A stretch of 64,000 nucleotides of DNA from contig NZ_CP156082.1 in assembly GCF_039830145.1 (NCBI RefSeq), positions 266,001 through 330,000 of the forward strand, given 5' to 3'. Positions 15,815 through 25,728 of this stretch are shown piece by piece; the stretch's first letter is position 1; every line of letters begins with the position of its first letter. The translations under genes were made by a program, and so were the position numbers. Under the pieces are notes generated by a model that was given only the letters and a program-made list of their open reading frames with translations, was not told the origin of the DNA and searched no databases. This stretch comes from Croceibacterium sp. TMG7-5b_MA50 (lineage in GTDB: Bacteria > Pseudomonadota > Alphaproteobacteria > Sphingomonadales > Sphingomonadaceae).

Positions 15815-16552
15815 TCAGGTGCCGCGCGTGTCGCCGTAAAGCGCGATGTGCAGCCGGGGCGAAAGGTTCATGTCATGGGCGAGGCACAGCCCCGCCAGCC
15901 AGCGTTCGCGGCTGCCGAGGGTTGCGGTGTCGGTCCCTTCCGCCATCAGCCAGATGCGGTTGTGCGCGATGGCATGGGTTTCCACCAAGGCCAGCACCTC
16001 CGCCACGTCATCCGGCGTGGCGATCACGAACTTGAAGAAGGCGCGCGTCTCGTTGGCCCAGTGCGCCAGCCGTTCGGGCGGCAGCGCCAGATCGGCGGAG
16101 TTCCCTGAATGGGCGAGCTTTGGGCTGACATTGTATTGCGCGATCAGCGGGTCGAGATCGGGGTGCGGCGCGACCGTGCCGTTCGTCTCCACCTCCACCG
16201 CGATGCCGGGGGGCAGCAGCGCCAGCATGCGGGCGAGCGCGCGACCCTGCAGCAGCGGCTCCCCCCCTGTCACCACCAGCCGCGGCTTGGCGAAGGCGGC
16301 GATCCGGCGAGCGACCTCCGCCTCCTCCAGGACCAGTTGATTGGCCGCGCGATCATGCGTCTCCTCGCCACGGTGCGGGCGGTTGTCGCCCGTCCAGTGC
16401 CAGGTATAGGGCGTATCGCACCACACGCAGGCGAGGTTGCAGCGCGACAGCCGCACGAAGGCGACGGACCGCCCGATGCTCGGCCCTTCGCCCTGCAGGC
16501 TCGCGAAGATCTCCGGCTCGCCCGGATTGGTGGTGGCGAGGGTAAGGGCCAC
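15815..16552 (-). CDS. queE: 7-carboxy-7-deazaguanine synthase QueE
   Basis: QueE is a radical-SAM enzyme that contracts the pterin ring of CPH4 to 7-carboxy-7-deazaguanine, the first deazapurine in queuosine (tRNA) biosynthesis. The 245-residue product has the opening pattern EIFASLQGEGPSIGRSVAFV. The [4Fe-4S]/SAM cysteines are at 38, 42 and 45 in CNLACVWCDTPYTW (CX3CX2C), and VVTGGEPLL follows near residue 93. Start is GTG 16552, immediately after the valS TAA stop, so it is co-transcribed with valS. No other que gene is in the window. Confidence 0.95.
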   Translation of the reverse strand: MALTLATTNPGEPEIFASLQGEGPSIGRSVAFVRLSRCNLACVWCDTPYTWHWTGDNRPHRGEETHDRAANQLVLEEAEVARRIAAFAKPRLVVTGGEPLLQGRALARMLALLPPGIAVEVETNGTVAPHPDLDPLIAQYNVSPKLAHSGNSADLALPPERLAHWANETRAFFKFVIATPDDVAEVLALVETHAIAHNRIWLMAEGTDTATLGSRERWLAGLCLAHDMNLSPRLHIALYGDTRGT

Positions 16553-19336
16553 TTACCCCAGCCGCGCCAGCGCCGCCGCCAGCCGCTCCGCCTCGCCCGC
16601 ATGATGCGCGTGATCGGCCTGCGCCTTGGCCACCGCCTCGGGCTTCGCCTTCTCCGCAAAGGCGGGATTGCCGAGCCGCTTGGCGAGATTGTCGCGCTCC
16701 TTCTCCGACGCGGCCAGCGCCTTCGCGAGGCGGGAGCGTTCGGCAGTGACGTCGATCACCCCCTCCAGCGGGATCACGAACAGGTCGGCCCCTGCGCTCA
16801 CCTGCATGGCCGGGCCTGCCGGGGCGGGGGCTAGGTGGATAGCGGACAAGCGGGCCAGCCGCTCGATCGCCGGCATGGACCCGCCGATCACCGCCTGCGC
16901 CACCGGGGAGGGCTGCGCCAGATAAGCTTCAAGCCGGGCGCCGGGTGCGATGCCGCCTTCGTTCTTGGCGGCGCGCAGCGCGGTGGTGAGGGCGATCAGC
17001 CACTCGACCTCGGCCTTTGCCGCAGCGTCGATCTCTGCCTGCGGCTGCGGCCATTGCGCCACGATCAGGTCGCAGGCGCGCGATCCTTGAGCATGCCACA
17101 GCTCCTCCGTCACGAAGGGCATGAAGGGGTGCAGCATGACCAGGATCTGGTCCAGCACCCAGCCGGCGACGGCGCGGGTCTCGTCATCGATCTGGCCCTT
17201 GATGAGTTCGAGGTACCAGTCGCAGAACGTGCCCCAAGCAAACTGGTAGATCGCGTTGGTCGCGGCATCGAAGCGCAGCTCCGCCATCGCCTTGTCGAGC
17301 GCGGCCAGAACGGTGACGACCTCGCCCACGATCCAGCGATTGACGGCGCTGGTCGCTGCCGGCGCGGCGAGCGAGGTCGAGGCGCCGATGCCGTTCGCCT
17401 GGCAGAACCGGGTGGCGTTCCACAGCTTGGTGGCGAAGTTGCGGTACCCCTCCACCCGGCTTTCATCCATCTTCACGTCGCGGCCCTGGCTTTCCATCGC
17501 CGCCATGAAGAAGCGCAGCGCGTCCGCGCCGTACTTGTCAATCAGGCCCAGCGGATCGACCACGTTGCCCTTGGACTTGGACATCTTCTGCCCATCGGCA
17601 GCGCGCACCAGCCCGTGCAGGTACAGCTTCTTCCACGGCGGCACGCCGTTCATGAACTCCATGCCCTGCATCAGCATGCGCGCATCCCAGAAGAACAGGA
17701 TGTCGAAGCCGGACACCAGCAGGTCGTTCGGGTAGTGCTTGGCCAGCAGCTCCGTCTGATCCGGCCAGCCGAGCGTGGCGAAGGGCCACAGCGCGGAGGA
17801 GAACCAGGTGTCGAGGACGTCCGGGTCACGCTCCAGCGGCAGGTTGCCAGCCTGCGCCCGCGCCTCTTCCTCCGTCTCGGCGACGAAGATCTCGCCATCG
17901 GGGCCGAACCACGCGGGGATACGATGGCCCCACCACAATTGCCGGCTGACGCACCAGGGCTGGATGTTCTCCATCCAGTTGAAGAAGGTCTTCTCCCAGC
18001 TCTTCGGCACGATCTCCACCCGGCCATCGCGCACCGCCTGCATCGGCGGCTGCGCCAAGGTGGCGGCATCGACATACCACTGGTCGGTCAGCATTGGTTC
18101 GATCACCACGCCGCCCCGGTCGCCGAACGGCTGCATGATGGTCTTGTCCTCGACCCGGAGCATCAGCCCCTCGGCATCGATGTCGGCCACCACGCGCTTC
18201 CGCGCCTCGTACCGGTCGAGCCCGCGATATTCGTCGGGCACCAGGTTCAGCGCGTCGACCTCCTTGGGCGTGGCGCTTTCACCCCGGGCGATCGCCTGTG
18301 CGCGGGCGGACGCCTCCGCATACGGTGCGCCGTCGCTGCGCATCGCGGCGACCTCGTCCATCAGGCGGTAGAGCGGGATGCCGTTGCGCTGCGCGACGCC
18401 ATAATCGTTGGCGTCATGCGCGCCGGTGATCTTCACCGCGCCGCTGCCGAAGGTGGGGTCCGGATATTCGTCGGCGATGATCGGGATCAGCCGGCGATGC
18501 TCCTTCGGGCCGACCGGGATCTCGCACATCGTGCCCACGATCGGGGCGTAGCGGGTGTCGGACGGATGCACCGCCACCGCGCCGTCGCCCAGCATCGTCT
18601 CCGGCCGGGTCGTGGCGATGGCGATGTAGTCGCGCTCCTCCTCCAGCACCACGTTGCCATCCTCGTCCCGCTCCACGTAGGTGTAGGTGGCGCCGTCGGC
18701 GAGCGGGTACTTGAAGTGCCACATGTGGCCGGCGGTCTCGCGCGTCTCCACCTCCAGGTCGCTGATCGCGGTCTTCAGCGCCGGGTCCCAGTTCACCAGC
18801 CGCTTGTCACGATACAGCAGGCCGCGGCGGTAGAGGTCGACGAACACCTTCACCACGGCCGTGGTGAAATGCGGGTCCATGGTGAACTGCTCCCTGGACC
18901 AATCCATGGAGCAGCCGAGGCGACGCAGCTGGCGCGTGATGGTGCCGCCGGACTGGCCCTTCCACTCCCAGACATGATCGATGAAGGCCTCACGGCTCAT
19001 GTCGGTGCGCTTCACGCCCTGGGTGGCGAGGTTGCGTTCCACCACCATCTGCGTGGCGATGCCGGCATGGTCGGTGCCGACCACCCACAGCGCATCCTTG
19101 CCACGTAATCGCTCGTACCGGATCACAATGTCCTGCAGAGTGTTATCCAGCGCATGGCCGATATGCAGCGAACCCGTGACATTGGGCGGCGGGTTGACGA
19201 TGGTGAAGGGGGCGGCGTCAGGCCGGTGCGGGCGGAAACGCCCCTTATCCTCCCAATGCGCGTACCAGCGCGCTTCGATGGATGCCGGGTCGAAGGTCTT
19301 CGCCAGTTCTACGGCGGTGATGGCAGTCTCGGTCAT
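16553..19336 (-). CDS. valS: Valyl-tRNA synthetase
   Basis: Class I aminoacyl-tRNA synthetase that charges tRNA-Val and edits mischarged Thr. The protein has 927 residues from ATG 19336. The catalytic HIGH motif is at 58-61 ([15 protein letters not shown]) and the second signature KMSKS is in [14 protein letters not shown]. The large editing domain lies between them, followed by the anticodon domain and a C-terminal coiled-coil arm ([20 protein letters not shown]) typical of ValRS. The frame is open 22 codons further upstream, but those residues lack ValRS character. It is followed without a gap by queE and is divergent from mlaE. Confidence 0.98.
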   Translation of the reverse strand: MTETAITAVELAKTFDPASIEARWYAHWEDKGRFRPHRPDAAPFTIVNPPPNVTGSLHIGHALDNTLQDIVIRYERLRGKDALWVVGTDHAGIATQMVVERNLATQGVKRTDMSREAFIDHVWEWKGQSGGTITRQLRRLGCSMDWSREQFTMDPHFTTAVVKVFVDLYRRGLLYRDKRLVNWDPALKTAISDLEVETRETAGHMWHFKYPLADGATYTYVERDEDGNVVLEEERDYIAIATTRPETMLGDGAVAVHPSDTRYAPIVGTMCEIPVGPKEHRRLIPIIADEYPDPTFGSGAVKITGAHDANDYGVAQRNGIPLYRLMDEVAAMRSDGAPYAEASARAQAIARGESATPKEVDALNLVPDEYRGLDRYEARKRVVADIDAEGLMLRVEDKTIMQPFGDRGGVVIEPMLTDQWYVDAATLAQPPMQAVRDGRVEIVPKSWEKTFFNWMENIQPWCVSRQLWWGHRIPAWFGPDGEIFVAETEEEARAQAGNLPLERDPDVLDTWFSSALWPFATLGWPDQTELLAKHYPNDLLVSGFDILFFWDARMLMQGMEFMNGVPPWKKLYLHGLVRAADGQKMSKSKGNVVDPLGLIDKYGADALRFFMAAMESQGRDVKMDESRVEGYRNFATKLWNATRFCQANGIGASTSLAAPAATSAVNRWIVGEVVTVLAALDKAMAELRFDAATNAIYQFAWGTFCDWYLELIKGQIDDETRAVAGWVLDQILVMLHPFMPFVTEELWHAQGSRACDLIVAQWPQPQAEIDAAAKAEVEWLIALTTALRAAKNEGGIAPGARLEAYLAQPSPVAQAVIGGSMPAIERLARLSAIHLAPAPAGPAMQVSAGADLFVIPLEGVIDVTAERSRLAKALAASEKERDNLAKRLGNPAFAEKAKPEAVAKAQADHAHHAGEAERLAAALARLG

Positions 19337-19422
19337 GATGGTCCGCGCCTTAGCGGGCCCGTGGTGCTTTGGGCAATTCTCTTGCCTTGTGCGCCGCATC
19401 ATTCGGCCGCATAGCCTGAACG

Positions 19423-20544
19423 ATGCGCGAATGGGCGGATTACAGCTGGCAGGATGGCGGCGAACAGGGAGGCGTGGGCGGCACGCTGGTGCTGACCGGC
19501 CCGCTGCTCGTATCCTCGGTCGGACCGCTGGACCGCGAGCTGCGGGAGCTTGACCGGCCGGTAAGCACCATCGACCTGTCCGCCACGGGCCAGATCGACA
19601 CCGTCGGCGCGTGGACGGTGCTGCGCCTGGCGCAGCAGCACGATGCCGAGATCACCGGCGCCGGCGACCAGGCCAGCCGGCTTCTGGACGTGGTAAGAGG
19701 GGCGCAGAGCGGCGCGGACATCCGGCCTCCGCGCGAAGGTGCCCTGTTCCGCTCGCTCGACAAGTTCGGCCGGCTGGTGTCCGGGCTTGGCCACGGTTCC
19801 GTCCGGGTCATCGGCTTTCTCGGCGCGATCATCATGTCGCTGGGCGGGATGATCCGCCACCCGCGGCGCATCCGCGGCCGCGCCATCGTGCGGCAGATGG
19901 AGCTGGTGGGCGTCGCGTCCCTGCCGATCATCGGGCTGATGAGCTTCCTGATCGGCATCGTCATCGCGCAGCAGGGCGCGGCGCAATTGTCGCAGTTCGG
20001 GGCGGAGGCGCTGGCCGTCAATCTGGTGGGCCGGCTGACCTTGCGCGAATTGGGCGTGCTGATGACCGCGATCATGGTCGCCGGCCGGTCCGGTTCCGCC
20101 TTCGCGGCGCAGCTCGGCACCATGAAGCTGACGGAGGAGATCGATGCCATGCGCACGATCGGGGTCAACCCGATGGAGGCGCTGATCGTGCCGCGCATCC
20201 TCGCCTCCGTGCTGATGATGCCGCTGCTGGGCTTCTACGCCAGCGTCATCGCGATACTGGGCGGTGCCGTGATCTCCGACCTGACGCTTGGCGTGCCCGC
20301 CTATTCCTTCCTGATGCGCATCCGGGAGGTCGTGCCGGTGTATGACCTGTATATCGGCCTCATCAAGGCGCCGGTTTTCGGCCTGATCGTGGCGCTGGCC
20401 GGCTGTTACCAGGGCATGCAGGTGGAAGGGAACGCGGAGGAGGTTGGCCTCCGGACCACGCAGGCCGTGGTGCAGGCGATCTTCATGGTCATCGTGCTCG
20501 ATGCGTTCTTCGCCGTGTTCTTCAGCAATCTGGGCTGGAACTGA
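19423..20544 (+). CDS. mlaE: Mla-type ABC transporter permease (MlaE)
   Basis: Inner-membrane permease of the MCE/Mla phospholipid transport system, which moves lipids between the inner and outer membranes. Of 373 residues, about 1-105 form a STAS-like N-terminal domain ([20 protein letters not shown]) found in many alphaproteobacterial MlaE proteins. The permease core follows, with [22 protein letters not shown], then [16 protein letters not shown] and about five membrane helices. It is the first gene of the plus-strand operon mlaE-mlaF-mlaD-lipoprotein; mlaF starts one base after its stop. ATG 19423 lacks a strong ribosome site. Confidence 0.95.
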   Translation: MREWADYSWQDGGEQGGVGGTLVLTGPLLVSSVGPLDRELRELDRPVSTIDLSATGQIDTVGAWTVLRLAQQHDAEITGAGDQASRLLDVVRGAQSGADIRPPREGALFRSLDKFGRLVSGLGHGSVRVIGFLGAIIMSLGGMIRHPRRIRGRAIVRQMELVGVASLPIIGLMSFLIGIVIAQQGAAQLSQFGAEALAVNLVGRLTLRELGVLMTAIMVAGRSGSAFAAQLGTMKLTEEIDAMRTIGVNPMEALIVPRILASVLMMPLLGFYASVIAILGGAVISDLTLGVPAYSFLMRIREVVPVYDLYIGLIKAPVFGLIVALAGCYQGMQVEGNAEEVGLRTTQAVVQAIFMVIVLDAFFAVFFSNLGWN

Positions 20545-20545
20545 G

Positions 20546-21472
20546 ATGGCGGACGGCAACATCACACCCCCCGCCAGCGTGGCGGAGGAGGTCAATACCG
20601 AAGCCTATGACGGCAAGTACCCGATCGTCATCGAAGGGCTGGTGAACGCCTTTGGCGAGAACACCATCCACCAGGATCTGGCGCTGAAGGTCCGCCGGGG
20701 CGAGATCCTGGGCGTTGTCGGCGGGTCGGGCACGGGCAAGTCGGTGCTGATGCGGTCCATCATCGGGCTGCAGCAGCCGGTGTCCGGCCGGATCGAGGTG
20801 TTCGGAAAGGACATCACCTCCGCCGGACCGGACGAGGTGATCGGTGTTCGTAACCACTGGGGCGTGCTGTTCCAGGGCGGCGCGCTGTTCTCCACGCTGA
20901 CAGTTGCGGAAAATGTCGAGGTGCCGCTGAAGCAGTTCTACCCGGAACTGACGGCGGAAATGATGCACGAGATCGCCCGCTACAAGGTGGTGCTGACCGG
21001 CCTGCCGGAAGAGGCCGCGAGCAAGTACCCGTCGGAGCTGTCGGGCGGTATGAAGAAGCGTGCCGGCCTGGCCCGCGCGCTGGCGCTGGACCCCGAATTG
21101 CTGTTCCTGGACGAGCCGACCGCCGGCCTCGACCCGATCGGTGCGGCGAAGTTCGACACGCTGATCCGTGACCTGACCGACACGCTGGGGCTGACCGTAT
21201 TCCTGATCACTCACGATCTCGATTCGCTGTACGCCATCTGCGACCGCGTGGCGGTGCTGGCGGACAAGCAGGTGATCGCGGTGGGTACCATTCCGGAACT
21301 GCTGGAACGCGACCACCCGTGGATCCAGGAATATTTCAACGGCCCGCGCAGCCGCGCCGCGCAGGCCAGCATGGATCGTGCGGCGGCAATGGCCGTTGAC
21401 GGCGGGCAAGAACGATCCGCGGCAGGTGCCGCGCCGGCAGGCGCCTTGCGTGCCGAAGAGACGGGGGCATAG
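20546..21472 (+). CDS. mlaF: Mla-type ABC transporter ATP-binding protein (MlaF)
   Basis: ATPase that powers MlaE. The 308-residue protein has Walker A GGSGTGKS at 59-66, Q-loop (LFQGGALFS), ABC signature LSGGMKKRAGLARAL, Walker B LLFLDEPTAGLDP and H-loop (LITHDLDSL). The LSGGMKKR form of the signature is characteristic of MlaF/Mkl ATPases. ATG 20546 lies one base after the mlaE stop; the frame extends upstream only within mlaE. Residues after ~270 form an Ala-rich tail (AAGAAPAGALRAEETGA). Confidence 0.96.
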   Translation: MADGNITPPASVAEEVNTEAYDGKYPIVIEGLVNAFGENTIHQDLALKVRRGEILGVVGGSGTGKSVLMRSIIGLQQPVSGRIEVFGKDITSAGPDEVIGVRNHWGVLFQGGALFSTLTVAENVEVPLKQFYPELTAEMMHEIARYKVVLTGLPEEAASKYPSELSGGMKKRAGLARALALDPELLFLDEPTAGLDPIGAAKFDTLIRDLTDTLGLTVFLITHDLDSLYAICDRVAVLADKQVIAVGTIPELLERDHPWIQEYFNGPRSRAAQASMDRAAAMAVDGGQERSAAGAAPAGALRAEETGA

Positions 21473-21481
21473 GGCAGCCAC

Positions 21482-22423
21482 ATGGAAACACGCGCCAATT
21501 ACGTCTGGGTCGGTGCGGTGACGCTGGTGCTGCTCGCCGCCGTCGCCGCCTTCTTTATCTGGCTCGCCCGGTTGAACGAAAATAACCAGAAGGAATACGA
21601 CATCTTCTTCCAGCAGTCGGTCTCCGGCCTGGCGAAGGGGTCGCAGGTCTCCTATTCCGGCGTGCCGGTCGGGCAGGTGACCGACATCGCGCTGTGGCAG
21701 GCGGAGTTCGTGAAGGTGCGCATCGCCGTGCAGGACACGACCCCGATCCTGCAGGGCACCACCGCCTCCGTCTCCTCCAGCTTCACGGGCGTGTCGACCA
21801 TCGGGCTCGACGGGGGACCCCGCGGCAATCCGCCGATCACCTGCGACAATTCCGCCTGCCCGCAGGGCGTGCCACTGATTCCGCCGCGCGCCAGCGGCCT
21901 GGGCGAAATTCTGGCCAACGCCCCGCTGCTGCTGGAGCGGCTGGCCACGCTGACCGACCGGCTGACCCGCGTCCTGTCGGACGAGAACCAGGCTTCCATC
22001 AGCGGCATCCTGGCGAACACGTCCGAGATCAGCGCCTCGCTGGCGGAGACGGCGCCCGAAGTGCGGCTGACGCTGCAGGCACTGCAGGGCACGCTGTCGC
22101 AATCGCAGGAGACGCTGGCCGCATTCGAGACGACGCTGAATTCCACCAATGACGTCATCAATTCCGAAGGACGCGGCATCGCCGATGACCTGCGCAAGAC
22201 GCTGGCCGCCGCTGCGGGCGCCGCGACGCAGCTGGAGGCGACGCTGAAGTCGACCGATCCCGTCACCCGCGAACTGACCGAAACGACGCTGCCGGCGGCG
22301 AATGCCACGTTGCAGGACCTGCGCCGCACCAGCCGGGCGCTGCGCGAGATCACGGAGCGGATCGAGACGCAGGGCGCAGGGTCGCTGGTGCGCGGTGCCC
22401 AACTGCCGGATTACAAGCCATGA
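21482..22423 (+). CDS. mlaD: MlaD-like MCE substrate-binding protein
   Basis: Anchored periplasmic MCE protein that forms the lipid-binding ring of the Mla transporter. The 313-residue product has one N-terminal membrane helix (residues ~8-28, WVGAVTLVLLAAVAAFFIWL). The MCE domain follows (about 36-120: YDIFFQQSVSGLAKGSQVSYSG is its opening, then PVGQVTDIAL). A long alpha-helical, Thr/Ser/Ala-rich C-terminal half could form a needle or tunnel. ATG at 21482 follows the mlaF stop by nine bases. Its stop overlaps the next gene by ATGA. Confidence 0.94.
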   Translation: METRANYVWVGAVTLVLLAAVAAFFIWLARLNENNQKEYDIFFQQSVSGLAKGSQVSYSGVPVGQVTDIALWQAEFVKVRIAVQDTTPILQGTTASVSSSFTGVSTIGLDGGPRGNPPITCDNSACPQGVPLIPPRASGLGEILANAPLLLERLATLTDRLTRVLSDENQASISGILANTSEISASLAETAPEVRLTLQALQGTLSQSQETLAAFETTLNSTNDVINSEGRGIADDLRKTLAAAAGAATQLEATLKSTDPVTRELTETTLPAANATLQDLRRTSRALREITERIETQGAGSLVRGAQLPDYKP

Positions 22424-23037
22424 TTGCTGCGACAGGGGATGCCCGACCGATGATCTTCCGCCGATCCCTTGCCGCCGTCGCGCTCGCCCCGCTGCTGCTC
22501 GCCGGGTGTGTCAGCCTGGGGCCGGAACCGCCCGAGCGGCTGCTGACCCTGATGCCCACCCAGCCAATGGCCGCCGGCACGACGATGACCGGCGCCACCG
22601 AGAACGCCCTTGGCGTGCTGGAGCCGGAGACGCCGGCGGCGCTGGCGGTGACGCGTGTGCCGGTGCGGGTGGAGAATGCCAGCCTCGCCTATCTGCAGGA
22701 TGCGGTCTGGGCCGAACGCCCCGCGCGCCTGTTCCAGCACCTGCTGGCCGAGACGATCCGGGTCCGCCGCAACCGGCTGGTGCTGGACGAGGCGCCGCTG
22801 CTCTATGCCGCGCCGACGAAGCTGGACGGCAAGCTGCTGGAGATGGGCTATGACGCCGCATCCTCCAGCGCGGTGGTCCGTTTCGATGCGCTGCTGACCC
22901 TGCCCGGCGGTGAAGTGCGGACCCAGCGGTTCGAGGCGATCGTGCCCGGTGTCACGGCCGATCCGGCGGCGGTGGGGTCCGCGCTGAACCAGGCCGCCAA
23001 TCAGGTCGCGTACCAGATTGCCGACTGGATCAACTGA
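22420..23037 (+). CDS. ABC-type transport auxiliary lipoprotein (PqiC/Mla-associated)
   Basis: Outer-membrane lipoprotein of the transport-auxiliary family that accompanies MCE transporters. The signal sequence MIFRRSLAAVALAPLLLAGC ends in a clear lipobox (LAGC). The body has the family features PVRVENASLAYLQDAVWAE, then RLFQHLLAETI and the C-terminal NQAANQVAYQIADWI. Two starts are possible. ATG 22420 overlaps the mlaD stop (ATGA) and gives 205 residues; ATG 22450 gives a cleaner signal peptide with AGGGGA ahead of it. The protein probably docks the MlaEFD complex to the outer membrane side. Confidence 0.9.
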   Translation: MIAATGDARPMIFRRSLAAVALAPLLLAGCVSLGPEPPERLLTLMPTQPMAAGTTMTGATENALGVLEPETPAALAVTRVPVRVENASLAYLQDAVWAERPARLFQHLLAETIRVRRNRLVLDEAPLLYAAPTKLDGKLLEMGYDAASSSAVVRFDALLTLPGGEVRTQRFEAIVPGVTADPAAVGSALNQAANQVAYQIADWIN

Positions 23038-23046
23038 CCCCTTGGA

Positions 23047-23745
23047 TCAGCGAACGGGCGGCAGCAGCTTCGCGAAGTGCGCGGCGGCGGTGAAGGCACC
23101 CAGCCGCGCCGACCGCACGCGCGCAGCCTCCGCATCCTGACCCCACAGCTCGGCCTGCCAGTCCTCCTCCAGATTAGCGGCGGCGAACAGGTCGGCCGGG
23201 GGGTTGTTATCGAGCGCTGCCAGAGCCACGATCAGCGATGCGGCGAGCGGCGCCATCGTGGCGAGCGCGGCCAGCCGGAACGGGTCCTGACCGGCGAGCA
23301 CATCCTCCATCCGAGTCAGCGTCTCCGCCGGTTGCGGACGATGGATCACGCCGCTGGTGCGATCGAATGTCACGGCCCAGCGTGTCTCCGCCGCGCGCAC
23401 CAGCGGCTCCCATTGGTCGAGCTGGCGCCGGTGGAGCGGTTCGTCCGGATCTGCCCGGTAGAGCAGCGTGTCCGTTTCGGCATAACGCAGCAGAGCCGCC
23501 ACCTGCGCGGCCGGGGCAGGGGCCACCCGGTCGATCGCCAGATCGGTCAGGTCGCGCAAGGGGAAGGCGGTGGTGTCCACCTCCGCCCCCTGCGCCGCCC
23601 ACTCGGCGGCCAAGGCATCGGCGAGGGCGCGGGTCGGCACGATCTGCGCCGCGCCGCCCTGGGTGCGAACGGGCCGACCGTCCAGCAGCACCTGCCAGCC
23701 GCCATCCCCTTGGGCGACCGTGGCTTCCCGCCAGAAACGCTTCAC
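23047..23745 (-). CDS. ATP12-family F1-ATPase assembly chaperone
   Basis: ATP12 proteins bind free F1 alpha subunits and assist assembly of F1; bacterial members are mostly alphaproteobacterial. The 232-residue protein begins MKRFWREATV and shows the family blocks WQVLLDGRPVRTQGG, then ALAAEWAAQG, PLRDLTDLAIDRV, YAETDTLLYRA and the C-terminal NLEEDWQAELWGQDAEA. It is the last gene of the minus-strand run crcB-rluA-HAD-small membrane protein-ATP12, overlapping the preceding small gene by four bases. It converges on the Mla operon with only nine bases between the stops. No F1 gene is in the window. Confidence 0.93.
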   Translation of the reverse strand: MKRFWREATVAQGDGGWQVLLDGRPVRTQGGAAQIVPTRALADALAAEWAAQGAEVDTTAFPLRDLTDLAIDRVAPAPAAQVAALLRYAETDTLLYRADPDEPLHRRQLDQWEPLVRAAETRWAVTFDRTSGVIHRPQPAETLTRMEDVLAGQDPFRLAALATMAPLAASLIVALAALDNNPPADLFAAANLEEDWQAELWGQDAEAARVRSARLGAFTAAAHFAKLLPPVR

Positions 23746-23954
23746 GGGCGCGGACTGCGCCAGCGGCGCTGCAGCACGCGCGGGGCGATGAAGGCGACGG
23801 CGAAGCCGATGGCGAGCAGCACCATGCCGCTCCAGTAAGGCAGGCCGAGCTGCCCCTCCGTCACCATCAGCGCCAGCAGGACCAGCGCCACGCCGATACC
23901 GCGCACCACGCCAAGCATGACCCAGCGGTTGCGGGCCGGATCGGGGGTCGTCAT
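23742..23954 (-). CDS. Small two-helix membrane protein
   Basis: A 70-residue protein with two predicted membrane helices (MLGVVRGIGVALVLLALMV and YWSGMVLLAIGFAVAFIAP) and a basic C-terminus (RVLQRRWRSPRP). It resembles the small hypothetical membrane proteins often found beside ATP12 genes in sphingomonads; no function is known. ATG 23954 shares its A with the TGA stop of the HAD gene (TGATG), and its own stop overlaps the ATP12 start by four bases. It is therefore tightly coupled on both sides, which supports a real gene. Confidence 0.75.
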   Translation of the reverse strand: MTTPDPARNRWVMLGVVRGIGVALVLLALMVTEGQLGLPYWSGMVLLAIGFAVAFIAPRVLQRRWRSPRP

Positions 23955-24607
23955 CACAGCAATCCTTCCAGTTCGGCCGGGCTGTCCACCACCGCCGCCG
24001 CCCCGGCGGCGATCAGTTCGGCCCGTTCATGGTACCCCCAGCTGACGCCCAGCGCACGGACGCCGGCGGCCTCTGCCATGGCCATGTCGAATACCGTGTC
24101 GCCGATCATCGCCGCATCTTCCGGCTGTGCGCCGACCTGCGCCAGCGCCGCCTCCAGCATGGCGGGGTGTGGTTTTGATGGGTGGCGGTCTGCCGTCTGC
24201 AAAGTCACAAACAGGTCGGCGAGGCCATGCGTGGCGAGGCAGGCCGCAAGGCCGCGATCGCTCTTGCCGGTAGCGACCCCCAGCAGCCAGCCATCGGCAT
24301 GCAGCCGGCGCAGCATCGGAGCGATGCCGTCATACAACGGTTCCTGCAGCCGGCCTTCCTCCCGCGCCAGCCGGAATGCCCCCTTGTAGGCGTCGACGGC
24401 ACGGGCAGTCGCCTCCGCCGAGGCGGCCGGCGCCAGCCGGGCCACCGCCTGCGGCAGGCTGAGGCCGACGATCCGCCGTACATCGTGGCTGGACGGGGCG
24501 GGCAGGCCGGCTTCCTGAAAGGCATGCGCCATGGCCGCGCAGACTTCCGCCTGGCCATCCACCAGCGTGCCGTCGCAATCAAACACCGCCAGCTTCACGC
24601 CGGCCAT
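23954..24607 (-). CDS. HAD-IA family hydrolase, phosphoglycolate-phosphatase-like
   Basis: A 217-residue haloacid-dehalogenase phosphatase. Motif I is DCDGT with the nucleophile Asp at residue 10 (AVFDCDGTLVDG). Motif II is VATGKSDRG, motif III the lysine in PSKPHP, and motif IV IGDTVFDMAMA. The helical cap between motifs I and II fits subfamily IA, like Gph/PgmB phosphatases. The substrate is not identifiable. ATG 24607 overlaps the rluA stop by one base (TGATG), so it is part of the crcB-rluA operon. Confidence 0.9.
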   Translation of the reverse strand: MAGVKLAVFDCDGTLVDGQAEVCAAMAHAFQEAGLPAPSSHDVRRIVGLSLPQAVARLAPAASAEATARAVDAYKGAFRLAREEGRLQEPLYDGIAPMLRRLHADGWLLGVATGKSDRGLAACLATHGLADLFVTLQTADRHPSKPHPAMLEAALAQVGAQPEDAAMIGDTVFDMAMAEAAGVRALGVSWGYHERAELIAAGAAAVVDSPAELEGLL

Positions 24608-25728
24608 CAGCGCCGCGGGCCCTTGGCTGACGGCTTGTCGGCCGCGGCGCCACGTCCGCGCCGCTCCCCCCGGCGGGCCTTGCGGTACTGCTTGGCGTGG
24701 GCGCGCGCCGCCTGTTTCTTCTCATCCCGGCTGCGTTCGGGCGGCGGTGCCTGCGGTTCCGCCCGGCTGTCCCCCTCGTCGAAGCCGAGATAGGTCATGC
24801 TGGCGGCGAAATGTTCGGGCAGGTCCGCGGTCACGTCCAGCTTGCCGCCGCCCGGCGCATCGATGATCAGGCGGCGCGCGTGGAGGTGCATCTTGCGGCT
24901 GACCGCGCCGGTCAGGAACGCCGCCGGACCGCCATACTTGCCATCGCCCACGATCGGGTGGCCGATCGCCGCCATGTGGACGCGCAACTGGTGCGTGCGC
25001 CCGGTCAGCGGTTGCAATTCCACCCAGGCGGCGCGGTTGCCGGCGCGATCGACCACGCGGTAACGGGTCCGGGAGGCCTGGCCCCCTTCCTCGTCCACAT
25101 GCATCTTCTCGCCGCCGGTGCCCGGCTGCTTGCTGATGGGTGCGTCGATGAAGCCTTCGCTCACCTCCGGCACGCCGATCACCAGCGCCCAATATATCTT
25201 CCGCGCGGACCGGCCGGAAAACCGCTTGGAGAAAAAGGCCGCACTGCCCGGCGTGCGCGCGACCAGCAGCACGCCCGACGTGTCCTTGTCCAGGCGGTGG
25301 ACCAGCCGTGGGCGGGGCGCGCCGTCATCGGCATAGGCGTCCAACAGGCCGTCGACATGCTGCCGCATGCCGGTACCACCCTGGGTGGCGAGGCCCGGCG
25401 GCTTGTTCAGCACCAGCGCAGCATCGGTCCGGGTGATGAGCATGGCGGCCGCCTCGGCCCGTTGCTCCTCCGTCAGTTCGCGCCGCTGGCGGTCCGGCGC
25501 GGGCAGGGCGGCACCGCCGGGCGGTACGCGCAGCACCTGCCCCGTGGCCAGCCGATCCTCCGGCTTGGCGCGGGCGCCATCGACCCGGATCTGCCCGGTG
25601 CGTGCCCAGCGGCTGATCGTGGCGAAGCCGACCTGCGGCAGGTGGCGCTTGAACCAGCGGTCCAGCCGCACGCCGTCGTCATCGGCCGCCACGGTGAACT
25701 GGCGGACGCCATTCTCGGGCGCGGTCAT
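24607..25728 (-). CDS. RluA-family 23S rRNA/tRNA pseudouridine synthase
   Basis: A 373-residue enzyme that isomerises uridine to pseudouridine in RNA. An S4 RNA-binding domain at the N-terminus (VRLDRWFKRHLPQVGFATIS) is followed by the catalytic domain with HRLDKDTSGVLLVA, whose Asp is the nucleophile, and GRTHQLRVHMA. The C-terminal ~50 residues are highly basic (DEKKQAARAHAKQYRKARRG) and probably bind RNA. Whether it is RluC-, RluD- or RluA-like is not certain. ATG 25728 overlaps the crcB stop (ATGA); the open frame continues upstream only within crcB. Confidence 0.93.
   Translation of the reverse strand: MTAPENGVRQFTVAADDDGVRLDRWFKRHLPQVGFATISRWARTGQIRVDGARAKPEDRLATGQVLRVPPGGAALPAPDRQRRELTEEQRAEAAAMLITRTDAALVLNKPPGLATQGGTGMRQHVDGLLDAYADDGAPRPRLVHRLDKDTSGVLLVARTPGSAAFFSKRFSGRSARKIYWALVIGVPEVSEGFIDAPISKQPGTGGEKMHVDEEGGQASRTRYRVVDRAGNRAAWVELQPLTGRTHQLRVHMAAIGHPIVGDGKYGGPAAFLTGAVSRKMHLHARRLIIDAPGGGKLDVTADLPEHFAASMTYLGFDEGDSRAEPQAPPPERSRDEKKQAARAHAKQYRKARRGERRGRGAAADKPSAKGPRR

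Noticed and set aside
16835-19108. Long plus-strand open frame opposite valS
   Set aside because: valS is certain from the HIGH and KMSKS motifs; the antisense frame has no family features or ribosome site.
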